Source of the DNA: Thelonectria olida
Taxonomy: Eukaryota; Ascomycota; Sordariomycetes; Hypocreales; Nectriaceae
Length of the DNA: 64,000 nucleotides
NCBI GenBank assembly: GCA_020736575.1
Contig: JAGPYM010000003.1
Span: forward strand, 434,001 to 498,000
Direction: 5' to 3'
The notes beneath the pieces are model-generated. The model was given only the letters and a program-made list of their open reading frames with translations. It had not been told where the DNA came from and did no database searches. This document shows, piece by piece, positions 46,979 through 58,809 of this stretch; position 1 is the first letter of the stretch, and each line of letters begins with the position of its first letter. Both the position numbers and the translations under genes were made by a program.

Positions 46979-47308
46979 TCACAACTCGGCCTTGGCTGCG
47001 ACATTCGCCACGGCCAACGAATTCCTTGGCTCACATCGGCAGTATTGGTGGCAGGCTGAGATGTAAATGTCGTGGAGTAAAGCTCCCGACTCGTCGCATC
47101 TGTAATTGTATGGCGAGTTTCTGCACCAGTCGTGGATGTAGTAGCAAATCAGCTCACGAGAATCATATCTTTCGTTCAAGGGAGCTTTACCATCAGGCCC
47201 GTACTGAGTGATGGCTGAGCCGACGCCTGCTGCCACAAGGAGAAGAACTACCTTGTCAGTTGGTGCTGCACGTGGAAGGGATGCCTTACCAGAGGCAATA
47301 GCCTTCAT
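46979..47308 (-). CDS. Small secreted cysteine-rich protein
   Basis: Spliced from 47308-47290 and 47247-46979 (42-bp intron, GTAAGG...GACAAGGTAG), giving 95 residues. Splicing creates a clean signal peptide, MKASVLLLV-like (actual reading MKAIAS then VLLLVAAGVGSA), with cleavage near Ala18. Unspliced, the signal would be interrupted by charged residues. The mature part has six Cys in a tight cluster (ICYY, DWC, YRC, SACHQYCRC), enough for three disulfides. It resembles fungal candidate effectors or antimicrobial peptides; I recognise no named family. Divergent from the cyclase-family gene. Confidence 0.68.
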   Translation of the reverse strand: MKAIASGKASLPRAAPTDKVVLLLVAAGVGSAITQYGPDGKAPLNERYDSRELICYYIHDWCRNSPYNYRCDESGALLHDIYISACHQYCRCEPRNSLAVANVAAKAEL

Positions 47309-48133
47309 GTTGACAAGTAAGGGTGTTGAGCTGGACTTGAAGCTCGTGGAGTATTGATGAGAGAGAATCATCACGACTTCAACAGAACGATAGGATTTGA
47401 CACAGACATTGGATAATAAATTCACGTTTGTTTTGCGAATTTCAAACCGACGCGTGCAATATTCATGTCTGGAGTTTGTCATGACCACCTTCATCCGTCA
47501 AACTATTGCTATTCAGAACATATGTTCCATATTATCGGCTGATATTGACCGGAAGAAGTCCATGTCAAGAGAATGAAGATGGGCTTGATTAGAATAAGAT
47601 CGAATCTCCCATGGCGGTCAGTTGGAAGTGACAATTGACTGCTAGACAATGTGACCGCGAAAGCTCCAATCACGGACGACAAGCCCGCCAAGACTGTGGT
47701 AGGCGATCTCCAGGTCTGGCGAGGATTTTGAGCTTTCTTGATGTTGAGTTGTAAGAATGTATTCAGAGCCTCGCATATTGCATTAGCCTACCTATGAATG
47801 TGTTTCTAAGTGCCTCTGACATGCGGTGGGCCATATTATTCTCACTACATGCATGGCTCGCCACGGCTGAGGCTATCGCAGCTCCGGCCCAGGGAGACGA
47901 TGCAGACCTTCGGGTCATCTCCAGCCGAGAATGTGGTTGGAGAAATGCAAATACCGCCGTTACAGCAAGAATGAGATCGACGGGTGGAGAATGCATCCGT
48001 CGTGCGGAGATATCATTGCGACAGAGTCCTGGGGTCGGATTAATTCCCGATCATGCTCTCCTCTTTGACGAGCTTCCCCTCACTTCCTTACATCACCGGC
48101 TTCAAGACATTCCCGTGGGTAGAACACCTCACC
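47309..48133. promoter_or_regulatory. Divergent promoter region
   Basis: 825 bp between the secreted-protein gene (minus) and the cyclase-family gene (plus), so both promoters lie here. A plus-strand frame from 47821 starts with a signal-like stretch but overlaps the cyclase start and was not accepted. Confidence 0.35.
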
Positions 48134-49172
48134 ATGCACCCTAAACCCTCTTTCGATTCCCTCCCCCTCCGGAAAGACGGCCCTCACGGCAACGCCTGGG
48201 GTCTTTTCGGCGCCGACGATGAGTGCGGAATGCTGAACCTCTTGACGCCCGAGATCGTCGCCAACGCTGCTTCGGAAATCCGTGATGGAGTGCGCATATC
48301 GACAGACTGGCCACTCAATCGAATGTCGAAGCCTTGCTTTGGCCGAGCTCCATTCACCCACACCATCAAGACCAAGACTCCTCGCGCCGTAAATGACGAC
48401 TCTCTAGCGTTCAACACCCAAAGCAGCTCTCAGTGGGATGGCTTCCGGCATTATGCGTATCAAAAGGAAAAGCTTTGGTTCAATGGCAAGACCATCGATG
48501 ACCTTTTGGCAAGTAGCGCTATTGGAACACAAGGTCTGCAACCCCCTTTTCCAATGGACATGACTGACTGAGCATAGCCTGGGTCGAGAGAGGAGGCATT
48601 GTCGGTCGTGGTGTTCTCCTAGACTATGCTGCATGGGCACAGGCAAAAGGCCTGACCCCTGCCTTGTTCGAGTCGACGTCTATTACTGTTTCGACTCTGA
48701 AAGAGGTGGCAGCCAGCCAAGGCACGACGTTCAAACAGGGAGACATCTTGTTCATCCGCACGGGCTGGGTTCGCGGATACAACAAGCTCTCCGACAGCGA
48801 ATGCCAGGCGTTAGCAGACAAGACGTCACCACCGGCCATCGGCGTCGAGTCGTCGGAAGAGACTCTTCGATGGCTCTGGGACCAGGGCTTCTCGGCAGCG
48901 GCCGGCGATCAGCCTAGTTTCGAGGCGTGGCCGTGTCAAAACCCGGACTTTTGGCTGCACGAATGGCTCCTTGCTGGATGGGGATTGCCGATTGGTGAAC
49001 TTTTCGACCTTGAGAGGTTGAGCGAGGAGTGCAAGAAGCGTGGACGGTGGTCCTTCTTCTTCTCTAGCATGCCACTTTATGTAAGTGATGCTGACCTTCG
49101 ATTGGTATTGACTAACATCCTTAGGTGCCTGGAGGCGTAGCAAGCCCGCCAAACGGCGTGGCTATATTTTAG
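48134..49172 (+). CDS. Cyclase/kynurenine formamidase-like family protein
   Basis: Three exons (48134-48533, 48578-49080, 49125-49172) give 316 residues of the metal-dependent cyclase family that includes bacterial kynurenine formamidase. Landmarks are GNAWGLFGADDECGMLNLL, the SSQWDGFRHYAY metal-ligand region (the usual HxGTHxD is written here as QWDGFRH), GRGVLLDYAAWA, GDILFIRTGWVRGY and the C-terminal VPGGVASPPNGVAIF. Fungal members act on unknown substrates. The ATG at 48134 has a good context (CACCATG); an in-frame ATG at 48053 would add 27 residues and cannot be excluded. Confidence 0.87.
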
Positions 49173-49714
49173 GCTGTCGGGTTGATTGAACCAGATCTGA
49201 TCGACTTGCAGCATTAATATAGCCCAAGACTCTTCCCGAGGTTTCCAGAGCCGTCAAACTCTATGGAGCGACCGTTTCTTGAACAAAGCTGATCGTTGCC
49301 CGACCAATTCTTAATGGGGGTTTGTCGGAAATGCTACTTCCAGTGGGTGTGTCAGAGCAGCAAATCGCGTCGTTTGCGGATGAGTGACCGGCCTGCAAGG
49401 GCGAGAGGGTTCAGCGAGGAGAACTACTGTTCGCGGTGCAATGATGCTTCACGACGACGTTATCTGGCGATCAGGGAATGATACAAAGAAGTAATTTGAT
49501 TAATATGGCAGACCCTTGTTAATGGTTCGATACAATTTAGACAGCCAATAATTCCAGAAATCCAGTCTCGACACTACAGTGTCCCTTACCAACGAACCCA
49601 ACCGAGTGTGACAACAGTCAACAGAGACTTGCAAACGCCTCGTACAGACCACCCCGCCGCTGGCAAGGCGTCTTTCTTGGGAGGTGACGCCTTCGACAGC
49701 GGCGGTTGCCGCCT
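49173..49714. other. Convergent 3' intergenic spacer
   Basis: Between two convergent genes. No feature is seen. Confidence 0.4.
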
Positions 49715-51688
49715 TCAGGCGATCTTGTCAAACGAGATGTCATTGTCAGACAACAGTCTCTCGAGCTTGTTCGCCCAGGTCTGGGCATTCTGTTCCTTCT
49801 CTTCAGCATCCGCCTGTCCGTCTTCGGCCTCCCGCAACTTGTTTTCGGCCTCCCGCAACTTGTCTTGGGCAATCCGCTCGTTGGCTTGGGCTTCCTTCCT
49901 GCTGACCGTGACCTTCTTTATGTCCGTATTAAGCCGCTCGATATCATTGTCTCTCTCTAACAGTAAAGCCTCTTTACTCTTAAGCTTAGTTTTGGTAGTG
50001 GCAAGCTCGGTTTTGGTAGTGGCAAGCTCAGTTTTGGTAGTGTCAAGCTCAGCTTTGGTCTTTTTGTGCTCCCTTTGCGAAGTGGCAAGCTCATCTTTGG
50101 TCTTGGTGAGCTCTTTTTGGGAAGCGGAAAGCTCATCTTGGACAGTCGCAAGCTGCTTCTGAAGAGCACTCTTTTCCTTCGCCAGAGCTTCCTTCTCTTT
50201 AGTGAGCTGATCGTTGGCCTTCTCCAGCCTGTCGACGAGATTCTTCTGCACCTTCAAGGCGTTCTCGAGCTCGATCTGCTTGGCCTGTAGGGCCGCAACT
50301 GTGCCCTGGAGCGCCTTGATCTGAGCAAGGAGCGCCTCCTTCTCAACCTTGAGTGCACCGAGTTCGCTCTCAAGCTTGGCAATCTTGGCCAGCGCTTCCT
50401 TGAGCTGCTTTCGGAGATCTTCGACAATCTGATGGTCCTGGATGTCGTGATTCTCGAGGTCGGCGATTCTCTTCCTAAGTTCGTCCTCCTTGTTCTTGGC
50501 GTCTGCCTTGGCAGCATCGAGTTGCTTCTTCAGCTCATCAGCCTTGGAGTTGGAGACCTTGAGGGCGTCGTTCAGCGTCTTGATCTGGTCTTTGAGGTTG
50601 GCGTTCTCTTTCCGAAGAGCCTCGACCAGTTGGAGTTGCACGTGGTACTCGACGTCAAGAGCAGTGTATCGCTAGACACGGTTAGTCAATGCCCCAAAAA
50701 TGGTATGGGGTTGGGTCACATACGTCCTGCGCATGCTTGGCCAGGTAGCCGGCTTGGTCAAGGAAGGCCGCGGTGTGCTCCATAGTCTCAATAAGAGTGC
50801 CGGGGAACGGAAGAGGATTCAGGAGGCGCTTGAGCGAAGGCTGGGCCTGTGGGAGGCGAACATCAAGCTGGGCTTTTTGGGGAGCTGCCAGGGGCGCGTC
50901 GAAGGAGCTGTGGGAGGACTGTTAGCAACGTACGGAGTAGACAAAGGCTGGGAAACAACTTACTGCGCATGACCGGGACGTTCACGCTCAATCTTAGCAA
51001 ACAAATTGAGTTGGGCAACATCCTGTTGCAGGCCTCCTTCTTTCATGTGGACAGCCAACGTCTCGTTCTTCTCGTTCCAGGTGCAGGTGATGTTGTAGTA
51101 GGAGGTCCAAGAGAACTTGTAGAGCCCAGCTCCAGCTCCAGATTCTGCTTTCTGAACGCCTTCGCGGAAAGAGCCAACCTTGGTCTTCTGCTTGGAGTCC
51201 TTTGTCCACTGCCAAATGGACAGGATGGGCTTGCCGTCGCTGAGGCCGTCGGGGGCGATGAACATGACTAGCTCATCGTGCGAAAAGTCTTGCCAGCTGA
51301 ACTTTCCCGTCCAGATGCGTACATTTCCGGTATCCTGCTCGCCCTTAGACTGCCAGACACGCTCGACGGTCATAGTGGTCGAAGGGTTGCTGGGGCTGAG
51401 CATCTTGACATTGAGCTTGCCATAGACGTCCTGGGTCTCGATTTGCCATGTGTAATAGGCGCCCTTGAGGACGAAAGCATCATTGCCTCCCGACGGGTTC
51501 TTTGTCAGGCCCGAGACGATTACGGTTTCGAACCAGTTGCTCTTCTTTCTCCTCTGCATATCCTCTGTCCACTGAGAGAAGAGGTAGGCAGTGTCGCCAT
51601 CACGGGCGAAGCCGTTGGGCAAGACGACAACGAAGGTCTCATCCTGGCCCCATGAGTGAAACTTGAGCTGGCCTTGATAGACAAACAT
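49715..51688 (-). CDS. Duplicated N-terminal domain plus long coiled coil
   Basis: 621 residues from three exons (51688-50964, 50907-50724, 50671-49715). Residues about 1-105 and 118-225 are two copies of one domain: both begin (Y/W)xGxF/LxW, have FxxPxGxxxxG, then SxWQ/TxD, and a Y-Y-x-C/T-W strand (GAYYTWQIE; SYYNITCTW). I do not recognise the fold, which looks beta-rich and could be lectin-like. A Pro/Gln linker (KRLLNPLPFPGTLIETM) leads to about 310 residues of heptad repeats with stretches such as TKTELATTKTELATTKTKL, where short units repeat at DNA level too. The acceptor used for exon 2 is the second of two AGs (CCCACAG), chosen because the first gives a stop. Confidence 0.75.
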
Positions 51689-53420
51689 GGTAATGGAGTT
51701 GAAAATAAGACAAGAGTAGATGGCAATGGAGAGGTTGTAATGTAAGAGATGAAGATGATGCTGCTTCAAACAAAGAGTTCCGGATCGCAGGATGCCGACG
51801 GCTCTTTTATAAGTAGCCCAGAGCTCTCTTCGCCATTACCTCTCTCCCTTGATCTCTTCGCCCAAGGTTGCTTTCTGTGATCAATGAGACTATTCTTTCC
51901 CAAACGAAATGTCTTTTCGCTAGTTTCTGCGTGTCTTTGCTAGTCGTGAGCTGAGTTGATAGCCGAGACTTCGAAATGGTAGGGAGACGGACCGAATCAT
52001 GCCCATCTCGGCGATGAGGCTTAAGCCATGTGTGTGTGTACACAGCTGAGAGCATTCCTGTAACTTGAGCACATGTCACATACCGAGCGCTCGTGTTTTG
52101 TCACAGTGCGCAGCCTTACAGTGTGATGAACTCGAACTATTGCCCGTTCGTTTCCAGAGGCGCTACGCCGAGCAATCCAGGCCCTGCACATGGTACGGGC
52201 CGCGGTCCTAGTTCGTCCCAAATAGTCAACAAACCGGGGTTAGTGGAGAGCTGACCTGGGTCTTGGGCTAGCTCGGGCTGGATGAGGCAATGAATGAGCT
52301 GAGACCTGCGTGCGACTATTGCACTCACTTGTCTGGATTGTCGTGTGAGGGGGCGTTTTTGGTAAGGTAGAGCCAGGCCAAAGCTCATAGAGACTGGCTG
52401 GGCGTCTCTGTGCAGCAAAGAGTGATTAACTATACCAGTCGCAAGGAATAGTCACATGCGCAGCCACGCGGACAGAATGCCCCGGGGGGGACTCTGCTCG
52501 CTAGCAACGCCCGTTTGGCAAACCCCTTTCGTGTCCTAGTCTATCTGCTGCCAAGGCTGTGGCGATAGGTTGAAGTCGCAACTCGGTACCTGGCTCAGGA
52601 AGACATGTGCTGCTAGGAGATTAGATTTGCCCTTGGACGACCTTGCTTCGAGTTTTGCTACAGAAAGACGGCCAGAGTGCAGTCATATAATGAGATACGC
52701 CGGGATGCCATCGCAATCAAATCTTCACTATCATAGGGCTAATAAGCGATGCTAGAGCTGTTTGGTCGGATTGCGCCTGTTCCTGCTCAGAAACATCTGC
52801 GAGAGTCACTGTGAGAGACACTATGAGAGCCTCATGTCTGTAAGAGCTACTTGGAAAGCCTCTATGATGTTTGCTATAAGAGACCTTCTGGTGAGACATC
52901 AGAGCCATTGGATTAGAAGGGTTATTAGAAGCCTCCTGTAATATCTACCGTAAGGCTATTGCGATAGCTGCGATGACGGCTGCGATGAAGGCTTGTAACA
53001 TTTTATTAATTACTAATATTACTTTTAACGATAAAATGGATTAATCAATTGTGCTATTACTGTCTCGGATAGAGATGGGCAATTCCTTGGAGACTCCTGT
53101 TCCTGTGTTCTGCGATCGTGACATCATCGAGATACACCGACCCCAATCTCGATCGATGCCCAGTATGCATATTCAGTAGTTTCCGATCCTCATCCCTTGA
53201 AATTCGCTAATCTAAAGCTATGACTGGGCGATGGCCAGTCTCGATACGAAACAGCCCATGATCATGGAGTCTAAACCGCAATCTCTATGACGCGATGATT
53301 GAGCGGGAATTGATGACGACCACAAGCTAATGGAGTGAACACTTAAACTCGCAGACACCAGCCAGTTACTGACCATCCCATAACACGCCCGTTAAGAATG
53401 TTCAGTCGATAAAGATCAAA
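51689..53420. other. Long intergenic region
   Basis: 1.7 kb with no convincing gene. An AT-rich island lies near 52,980-53,050. A run of loosely repeated GAGAG/TGAGAG units lies near 52,790-52,890. Confidence 0.4.
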
Positions 53421-54406
53421 ATGAAGAGTCACGACCAAGTCATTTCCGAGTTTAATGAGCTCGTCAACATGACAGCTTCCGAACTAGAAAGGTGGCTTAA
53501 ATCCGACGACTCCAATAGTGCTGGATGGCCAAAGGCCGATGGCGATGGCGAATCTGTTGGGCACGACAGCGGTCGAAAGATTGTCGAGGTTCTCAAGTCC
53601 AACCCCAGAAAGGAGGCCGACAAGTACACCGAAGACCAAGTGTCGCACATGCGCAAAGTGGTATCGTACTGGTGAGCAACATTGTCCAGGGTAGGTCTGG
53701 CTGGCGATATTGACATGACCAGCAAACGTCACCTAGCCCAAGAAGAAAAGGCAAACGACGAGAAGCCTGTCGAGGAAGTCAAAAAGACCAAATCCTATGC
53801 CTCGCTCAAGAATTGGGGACACGATCCGTTGAAGAAGCGCGAAGCGAACAAGGACGGCAAGGAGAGTACAGAGCCCAGGCAGGAGGAATTCGAGGACAAC
53901 GACAACGGCGAAGAGGACAGCGATGAGACAACGGAACACACGGGGGACAAGAGAAAGGCGGCTGGTGATCAATCTGGCGCGAACAAGAAACGGGAGCTCC
54001 GAAATAAAAGGGTCGCGAACACGAGCAACGACGACGAAGGGAGTAAAGATGAGGACGACGACGAAGAGGACGAGACAGGTAAATCGGCTTCACAAAAGAA
54101 ACAAAAAGGGGCTGGGAAGCAGCAGAGCCAGAATGGAAAAACCGCAGACAACGGCCCAAACAAGGGCGACACAGTGAGCTGGAACTGGGGCAATGGCCAG
54201 CCAGAAGGAAAGGTTCTCGACGTCAAGGCGGAAGAGTAAGCATATTCATCTTCGCCGTGTTCATTGCTAACTTGAAGAGCACGTCTATTACGACCAAGAA
54301 AGGAAACGAGGTGAGCCGCAAAGGAACAAAGGAGGACCCGGCGGTGGTGTTGGACACGGGCAAGTCGAAGGCGATTAAGCTGAGCCACGAGCTGAATGAG
54401 GGCTAG
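53421..54406 (+). CDS. DUF3140 and hypervirulence-associated TUDOR domain protein
   Basis: Three exons (53421-53671, 53723-54235, 54280-54406) give 296 residues. The N-terminal 100 residues match DUF3140 (FNELVNMTASELERWLKS, GRKIVEVLKSN, MRKVVSYCKRHLAQE). The middle is a highly charged, disordered Asp/Glu/Lys linker with nuclear-signal-like KKRELRNKR. The C-terminus is the TUDOR-like hypervirulence-associated domain (KGDTVSWNWGNGQPEGKVL, then TTKKGNEVSRKGTKEDPAV). The domain is found in bacteria and fungi; the name comes from a fungal pathogen study and its biochemical role is unknown. The last acceptor (GAAGAG, 54279) is inferred from frame. Confidence 0.85.
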
Positions 54407-54783
54407 GAGAGTATGTATATCAGCGTCTTCGGCCAGGTAGACTATGTATTAATTATGAAACTCGTCGTATGCATGGTGTAGCATCTTCGGAGTGATAAGC
54501 CGCCACTCACCCGCCTCGGTGAGTCGCAATGCCGATGAGATTTTCACAATCCCTTACCCGGTCAATCCCGGTCGGCGATGAACGAGATCAACTCCACCTC
54601 GTCGTCTCTGACCCAATCAAGTCACCATCTCGATTACTAGCTTTGGTAATTCTGGGGAACGCCCCCGTCACATCACCGAGGCATTCTCCGAGTGGCTCCG
54701 ACGTCCAACAACGCCGAAGACGGCCTCCTAACACACTCATCATGACTTCCGCTCGTTAAACAACATCATTGTCAAATCTCGTC
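54407..54783. other. Intergenic
   Basis: Promoter of the Mpv17-like gene. No feature is seen. Confidence 0.4.
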
Positions 54784-55665
54784 ATGACTTCGATACTGCT
54801 CCGCGCCTCCGTACGGACCAGCAGCGGACTCGGCTTCAGACTCGGCGCTGGTCGTCGGGTTGTCCAGGTCCAACGCCGCCTGCAATCGTCGCCGGCAAAA
54901 AATAACGGCCCCAAAGCCGCAGAGTCACAGCCCGCGGTATCAAACAATGTCGGCGCTGCTGTGGCATCGCGACCCATCTGGGAACGGCTCGGGCCGTTGA
55001 CGAGGATGGCGCAAGCATATGGGCGGTCACAACGAGCGCGACCGTACGCGACGCAGACATGGAGCGCCATCGCCATTTATCTGGTTGCAGATCTAAGTGC
55101 TCAATATATCGGGGGAAACGATTATGATCCCCTTAGAACCGCCCGGGCCTTGTGCATCGGCGGAGCTGCCGCGATCCCTCATTACAAATGGTATGTCTCT
55201 TTGTTCTCTTTGTGAGAAAATGCTCACCGTTGCAGGTTCATCTGGCTTTCAAATAGCTTCAACTACTCGTCCCGGTGGCTGTCGCTCGGTGCAAAGATTG
55301 TCTTCAGCCAGATCGTCTTCACGCCCATCTTCAACACATACTTCTTTGGCTCGCAAGCCCTGCTGTCGGGAGAGGGCCTCAGCGGCGCGATCCAGCGCGT
55401 CAAGGACACGGTTCCGGCGACATTTGTCAACTCTGCCAAGTTCTGGCCGCCATTTACAGCCTTCTCCTTTACGTTTGTGCCGATGGAGTACCGGGCGATT
55501 TTCGCGGGCTGCGTGGCCGTGGTGTGGCAGACGTATCTGAGCTTTGTGAATAGACGAGCTGAGCTGATGGAGGAGAGAAAGGCCAACTTGGAAAAGGCCG
55601 TGGCCGAGGTTGGGAGGGTGGTGGATGTCAAGTTGGACGATAAGCTGGTTGTGGCGGCTGCTTGA
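54784..55665 (+). CDS. Mpv17/PMP22-family membrane protein
   Basis: Two exons (54784-55190, 55236-55665) give 278 residues. The first 60 residues are Arg/Ser/Ala-rich without acidic residues early on, suggesting a mitochondrial presequence. The Mpv17 domain follows, with YLVADLSAQYI near its start, the PHYKWFIWL region joined over the intron, and the family signature AKFWPPFTAFSFTFVPMEYR followed by the VVWQTYLSFVNRR tail. Mpv17 relatives form channels or maintain mitochondrial homeostasis (yeast Sym1). The exact function is not established. Confidence 0.9.
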
Positions 55666-56630
55666 AGCGAGGCACAGAAGGAAGGGTTCATGTTCTTTTG
55701 TTGATAGATAACTAGATAGACTGTTTGCATGCTTGGAGTTCTGGAAAAACGGGGCGATTTGTGAATAGAGGATAATGTTTTATCATCTTACAAAGACGGT
55801 AAATTGCCCATGAGCTTGTCAAGCAATACCCAGGACATCATCGCCACCATCACCAATGAGTTCTCACCTCCACGGAAATTCCATGGGGCGGACATTGTTG
55901 TCCGGCGCAACCCGCTTGATCGGAAAACGAGCGTCTCCGACACAATTCCGAAGGAGAGATTCAGATGGAAGCGAATTATTTCGTTTGGCTGCCTCTTTCT
56001 CGTTCAGATTGAACAAGTCTATAAAGAAGTGATGTCTTGCTTAGATATATCCATCCTGAGCTCTCAATGTGTGTTGTCGCGAACTGTAGTCGCATTATTT
56101 GCAGCGCACTACCGACGCTAAATGAGGTCATAGGCTAGAAAATCCTGAGACATCGCCTAAAACTTCCTCTGCTTGTGCCGAGCTTTGCCGCTCTTGAATG
56201 CGCCAGGTTGGGGGAGTCGAATAGACGTAGACGACTTCAAGCAATGCTACCCAACAAGCGTAAACAAGCAAACCACCATACCGGAACGTCGGAAGTCAGA
56301 CCAATCTCTCGTCGACGTTAATGCGACGGCGCGAATCATTATGCAAACACCCAAACACATAGCCGAGCTCGGCAAGTTGGACGAGTAGCCGTGAGGAAGG
56401 TCGGAGCGTGGAGGAACGATTCCGACGGTGAACAGGTCGCTATTAGGTTTCCCGACAATACGGATTGCCTTCTCACGATTCAAGCAAGTAGTAACCAAGT
56501 CTTGGTCCTTCTCAATTGGTTTAATTCATCAAGGTAGCCACGTGCGATGCCCTCACCACAATAACAATCCACTCCGCTTAAACCTGCCTCTTTTCATCTT
56601 CCATTCTTCATCGACAACTCCCTCCCAGCA
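55666..56630. other. Intergenic
   Basis: 965 bp. A 104-codon frame at 55810-56121 shows no domain or splice support and is not called. The right end is the E2 gene promoter. Confidence 0.4.
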
Positions 56631-58087
56631 ATGGCTTCAGCTCTGCGCATCAAGGCCGCCACTGGCCTCCTTGGCCTCTCTCGTGCTGTCCCCAAGATCC
56701 AACCCGCCCGCGTCGTCGCCCTCTCCCACAGCGCTCATCTCTGCCAGCGCGGCATTGACCCCCGGCATCGCCTCTTCAGCTCCTCGGCCGTTCTCAATGG
56801 CGAAATCATTGTCAAGGTGCCAGCCATGGCTGAATCAATCAGCGAGGGAACGCTTGCGTCGCTACCGAAACAGGTCGGGGAGCAGGTCGAGGCCGACGAG
56901 GAAATCGCCAGCATTGAGACGGACAAGATCGACGTGGCCGTAACCGCCCCTGAAGCTGCTGTAATCGCAGAATACTTTGCCTCCGAGGGCGATACCGTTG
57001 TCGTCGGCCAAGATCTCGCCCGAATCGTCACGGGTGATGACGCGGGTTCCGTTAAGAAGGCCGAGGGAGAGGCACCTCCAAAGGAAGAGACAAAGGACAC
57101 CAAGGAGGATGTCAAGGCTGCTGAGCCCAAGGAAGAAAAGGCTCCTGCTGCCGAGCCTCCCAAAGCTGAAAGGACTGCCGCTCCTGCGGCCAAGCCTGCG
57201 CCGAAACAGGCCGAACCCGCGCCCGTTGCTTCGTCAGGTCCCTCCCGTGGAGAGCGAACTGTAAGTTGAATAACGAAACCTGGTTGCCGTCACTAACACA
57301 ATCAACAGGAGAAGATGACGCGCATGCGAAAGACGATTGCTGCTCGCCTCAAGCAGTCCCAAAACACCTGCGCATCCCTCACCACGATCCAAGAAGTTGA
57401 CATGACCAACCTGATTGCCTGGCGCGCCAAGTATCGCGACGAAGTGGCCGAGAAGCACGGTGTTCGCCTAGGTTACATGGGTGCTTTCACCAAAGCCACG
57501 ACTCTTGCTGCGTTGGAGGTTCCCCAGATTAATGCTGCCATTGACACGGACAAGGAGATCATCACCTACCGCGACTACGTCGACGTGAGCCTTGCAGTCT
57601 CGGCTCCCAAGGGCCTGGTCACTCCCGTGGTGAGAAACACCAACGCTTTGAGCATTGTCGAGCTGGAGCGCGAGGTCGCTGCCCTAGCCAAAAAGGTGAG
57701 AACCCGGATCATTTTTCCTTGATTAGACTAACATGAGCAGGCTCGTGATGGCAAGCTGACCATGGACGACCTCGAGGGAGGCAATTTTTCCATCAGCAAC
57801 CCCGGCATTTTCGGGTCCATGTTTGGAACTCCTCTCATCAACTACCCCCAGGCCGCGGTCTTTAACATGAATGGCATTCAGCAGCGTGTCATGGCTATTA
57901 ATGGCGAGGCTGTGATCCGACCGGTATGTCCATCCGCTTCATACACCTGATTACAAGCTGACGGCTCTAGATGATGTACATCAGCGTGACCTACGATCAC
58001 CGCTTGATCGATGGTCGGGAGGCCGTCACCTTCCTAAACACTGTGAAAAAGTACATTGAGGATCCTGCTCGGATGCTTCTTGCTTAA
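56631..58087 (+). CDS. KGD2: 2-oxoglutarate dehydrogenase E2 (dihydrolipoyl succinyltransferase)
   Basis: Transfers succinyl from lipoamide to CoA in the mitochondrial 2-oxoglutarate dehydrogenase complex. Four exons (56631-57260, 57309-57695, 57741-57923, 57971-58087) give 438 residues. A basic presequence ends near SSSAVLNGE. One lipoyl domain has ETDKIDVAV (lipoyl-Lys near 99). An Ala/Pro/Lys/Glu linker follows and, as in other fungal E2o, no peripheral-subunit-binding domain. The catalytic domain starts [18 protein letters not shown] and ends with active-site [13 protein letters not shown] (His near 410, Asp near 414). Several positions differ from the usual fungal enzyme ([32 protein letters not shown]), suggesting a diverged paralog. 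It lies 722 bp upstream of the E1 gene on the same strand. Confidence 0.93.
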
Positions 58088-58809
58088 TTAAAACTCTGTA
58101 TTCTAGCATGTATGTGGCAAAAGTTGGTTGCTTGGCAAAGGATATGAGTTGCATTGGGTGGCGCTCGTCGTTTAGTCTCACTTAATTCTGCACCCTTCTT
58201 TTCTGTCATCCATGTCTGTGATTAGTATTCCCAGTCTCCAGCTATGTACTGTGACGGTTCAAAGGTCTAGCACCACCCTACATGTAGCATTCAAGTGTGA
58301 GGTTAGGGCTGATGGTGCTGGACTGTTGGCTTGTCACTTAAGCATTCAATAGCTTTTCAACCACCGGAGCTTGATCGGGCTAAGAAAGATATACGGTCGC
58401 CTATACTACTCCCGCTAAATGGCTACTTGATGTTGAGAAACCGAGACGGTGGAGCCGGGGACTCCGGACGTGGCCCGGAATTACCATGACAAGGCCTCGT
58501 TCGCTCCCGGGAGCCTATGAAACTCATATAACTCCTCTCCGGCTCTCGATCCCGACGTTGTCGGTCACTCACAGTCAGTCCCATATCCACGGTGATGCCA
58601 ACCGAAGCCCAAGTAACAACCGGCCACACCGGTACTCCCCAGATTGCCGTGGACGTCGACCTGATTACCTCGGCGAGTTGCATGCCGTATAGATTCTTAG
58701 ATTACTCGCCGTACTTGGAGTCTGTCGTGATGGTTTCCCATTCATCTCGTCAGTCCTGAACTGGTGTTATACACGAGTCGACCATCAAATTGATCCTCGT
58801 TTCATCAAG
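58088..58809. other. Intergenic between E2 and E1
   Basis: 722 bp between co-oriented genes of one complex. It should carry the E2 3' end and the E1 promoter. No other feature is seen. Confidence 0.4.

Noticed and set aside
47821..48144. Plus-strand frame starting with a signal-peptide-like stretch (MRWAILFSLHAWLATAEA)
   Set aside because: It runs over the start of the cyclase-family gene in another frame and loses protein-like character after 40 residues.
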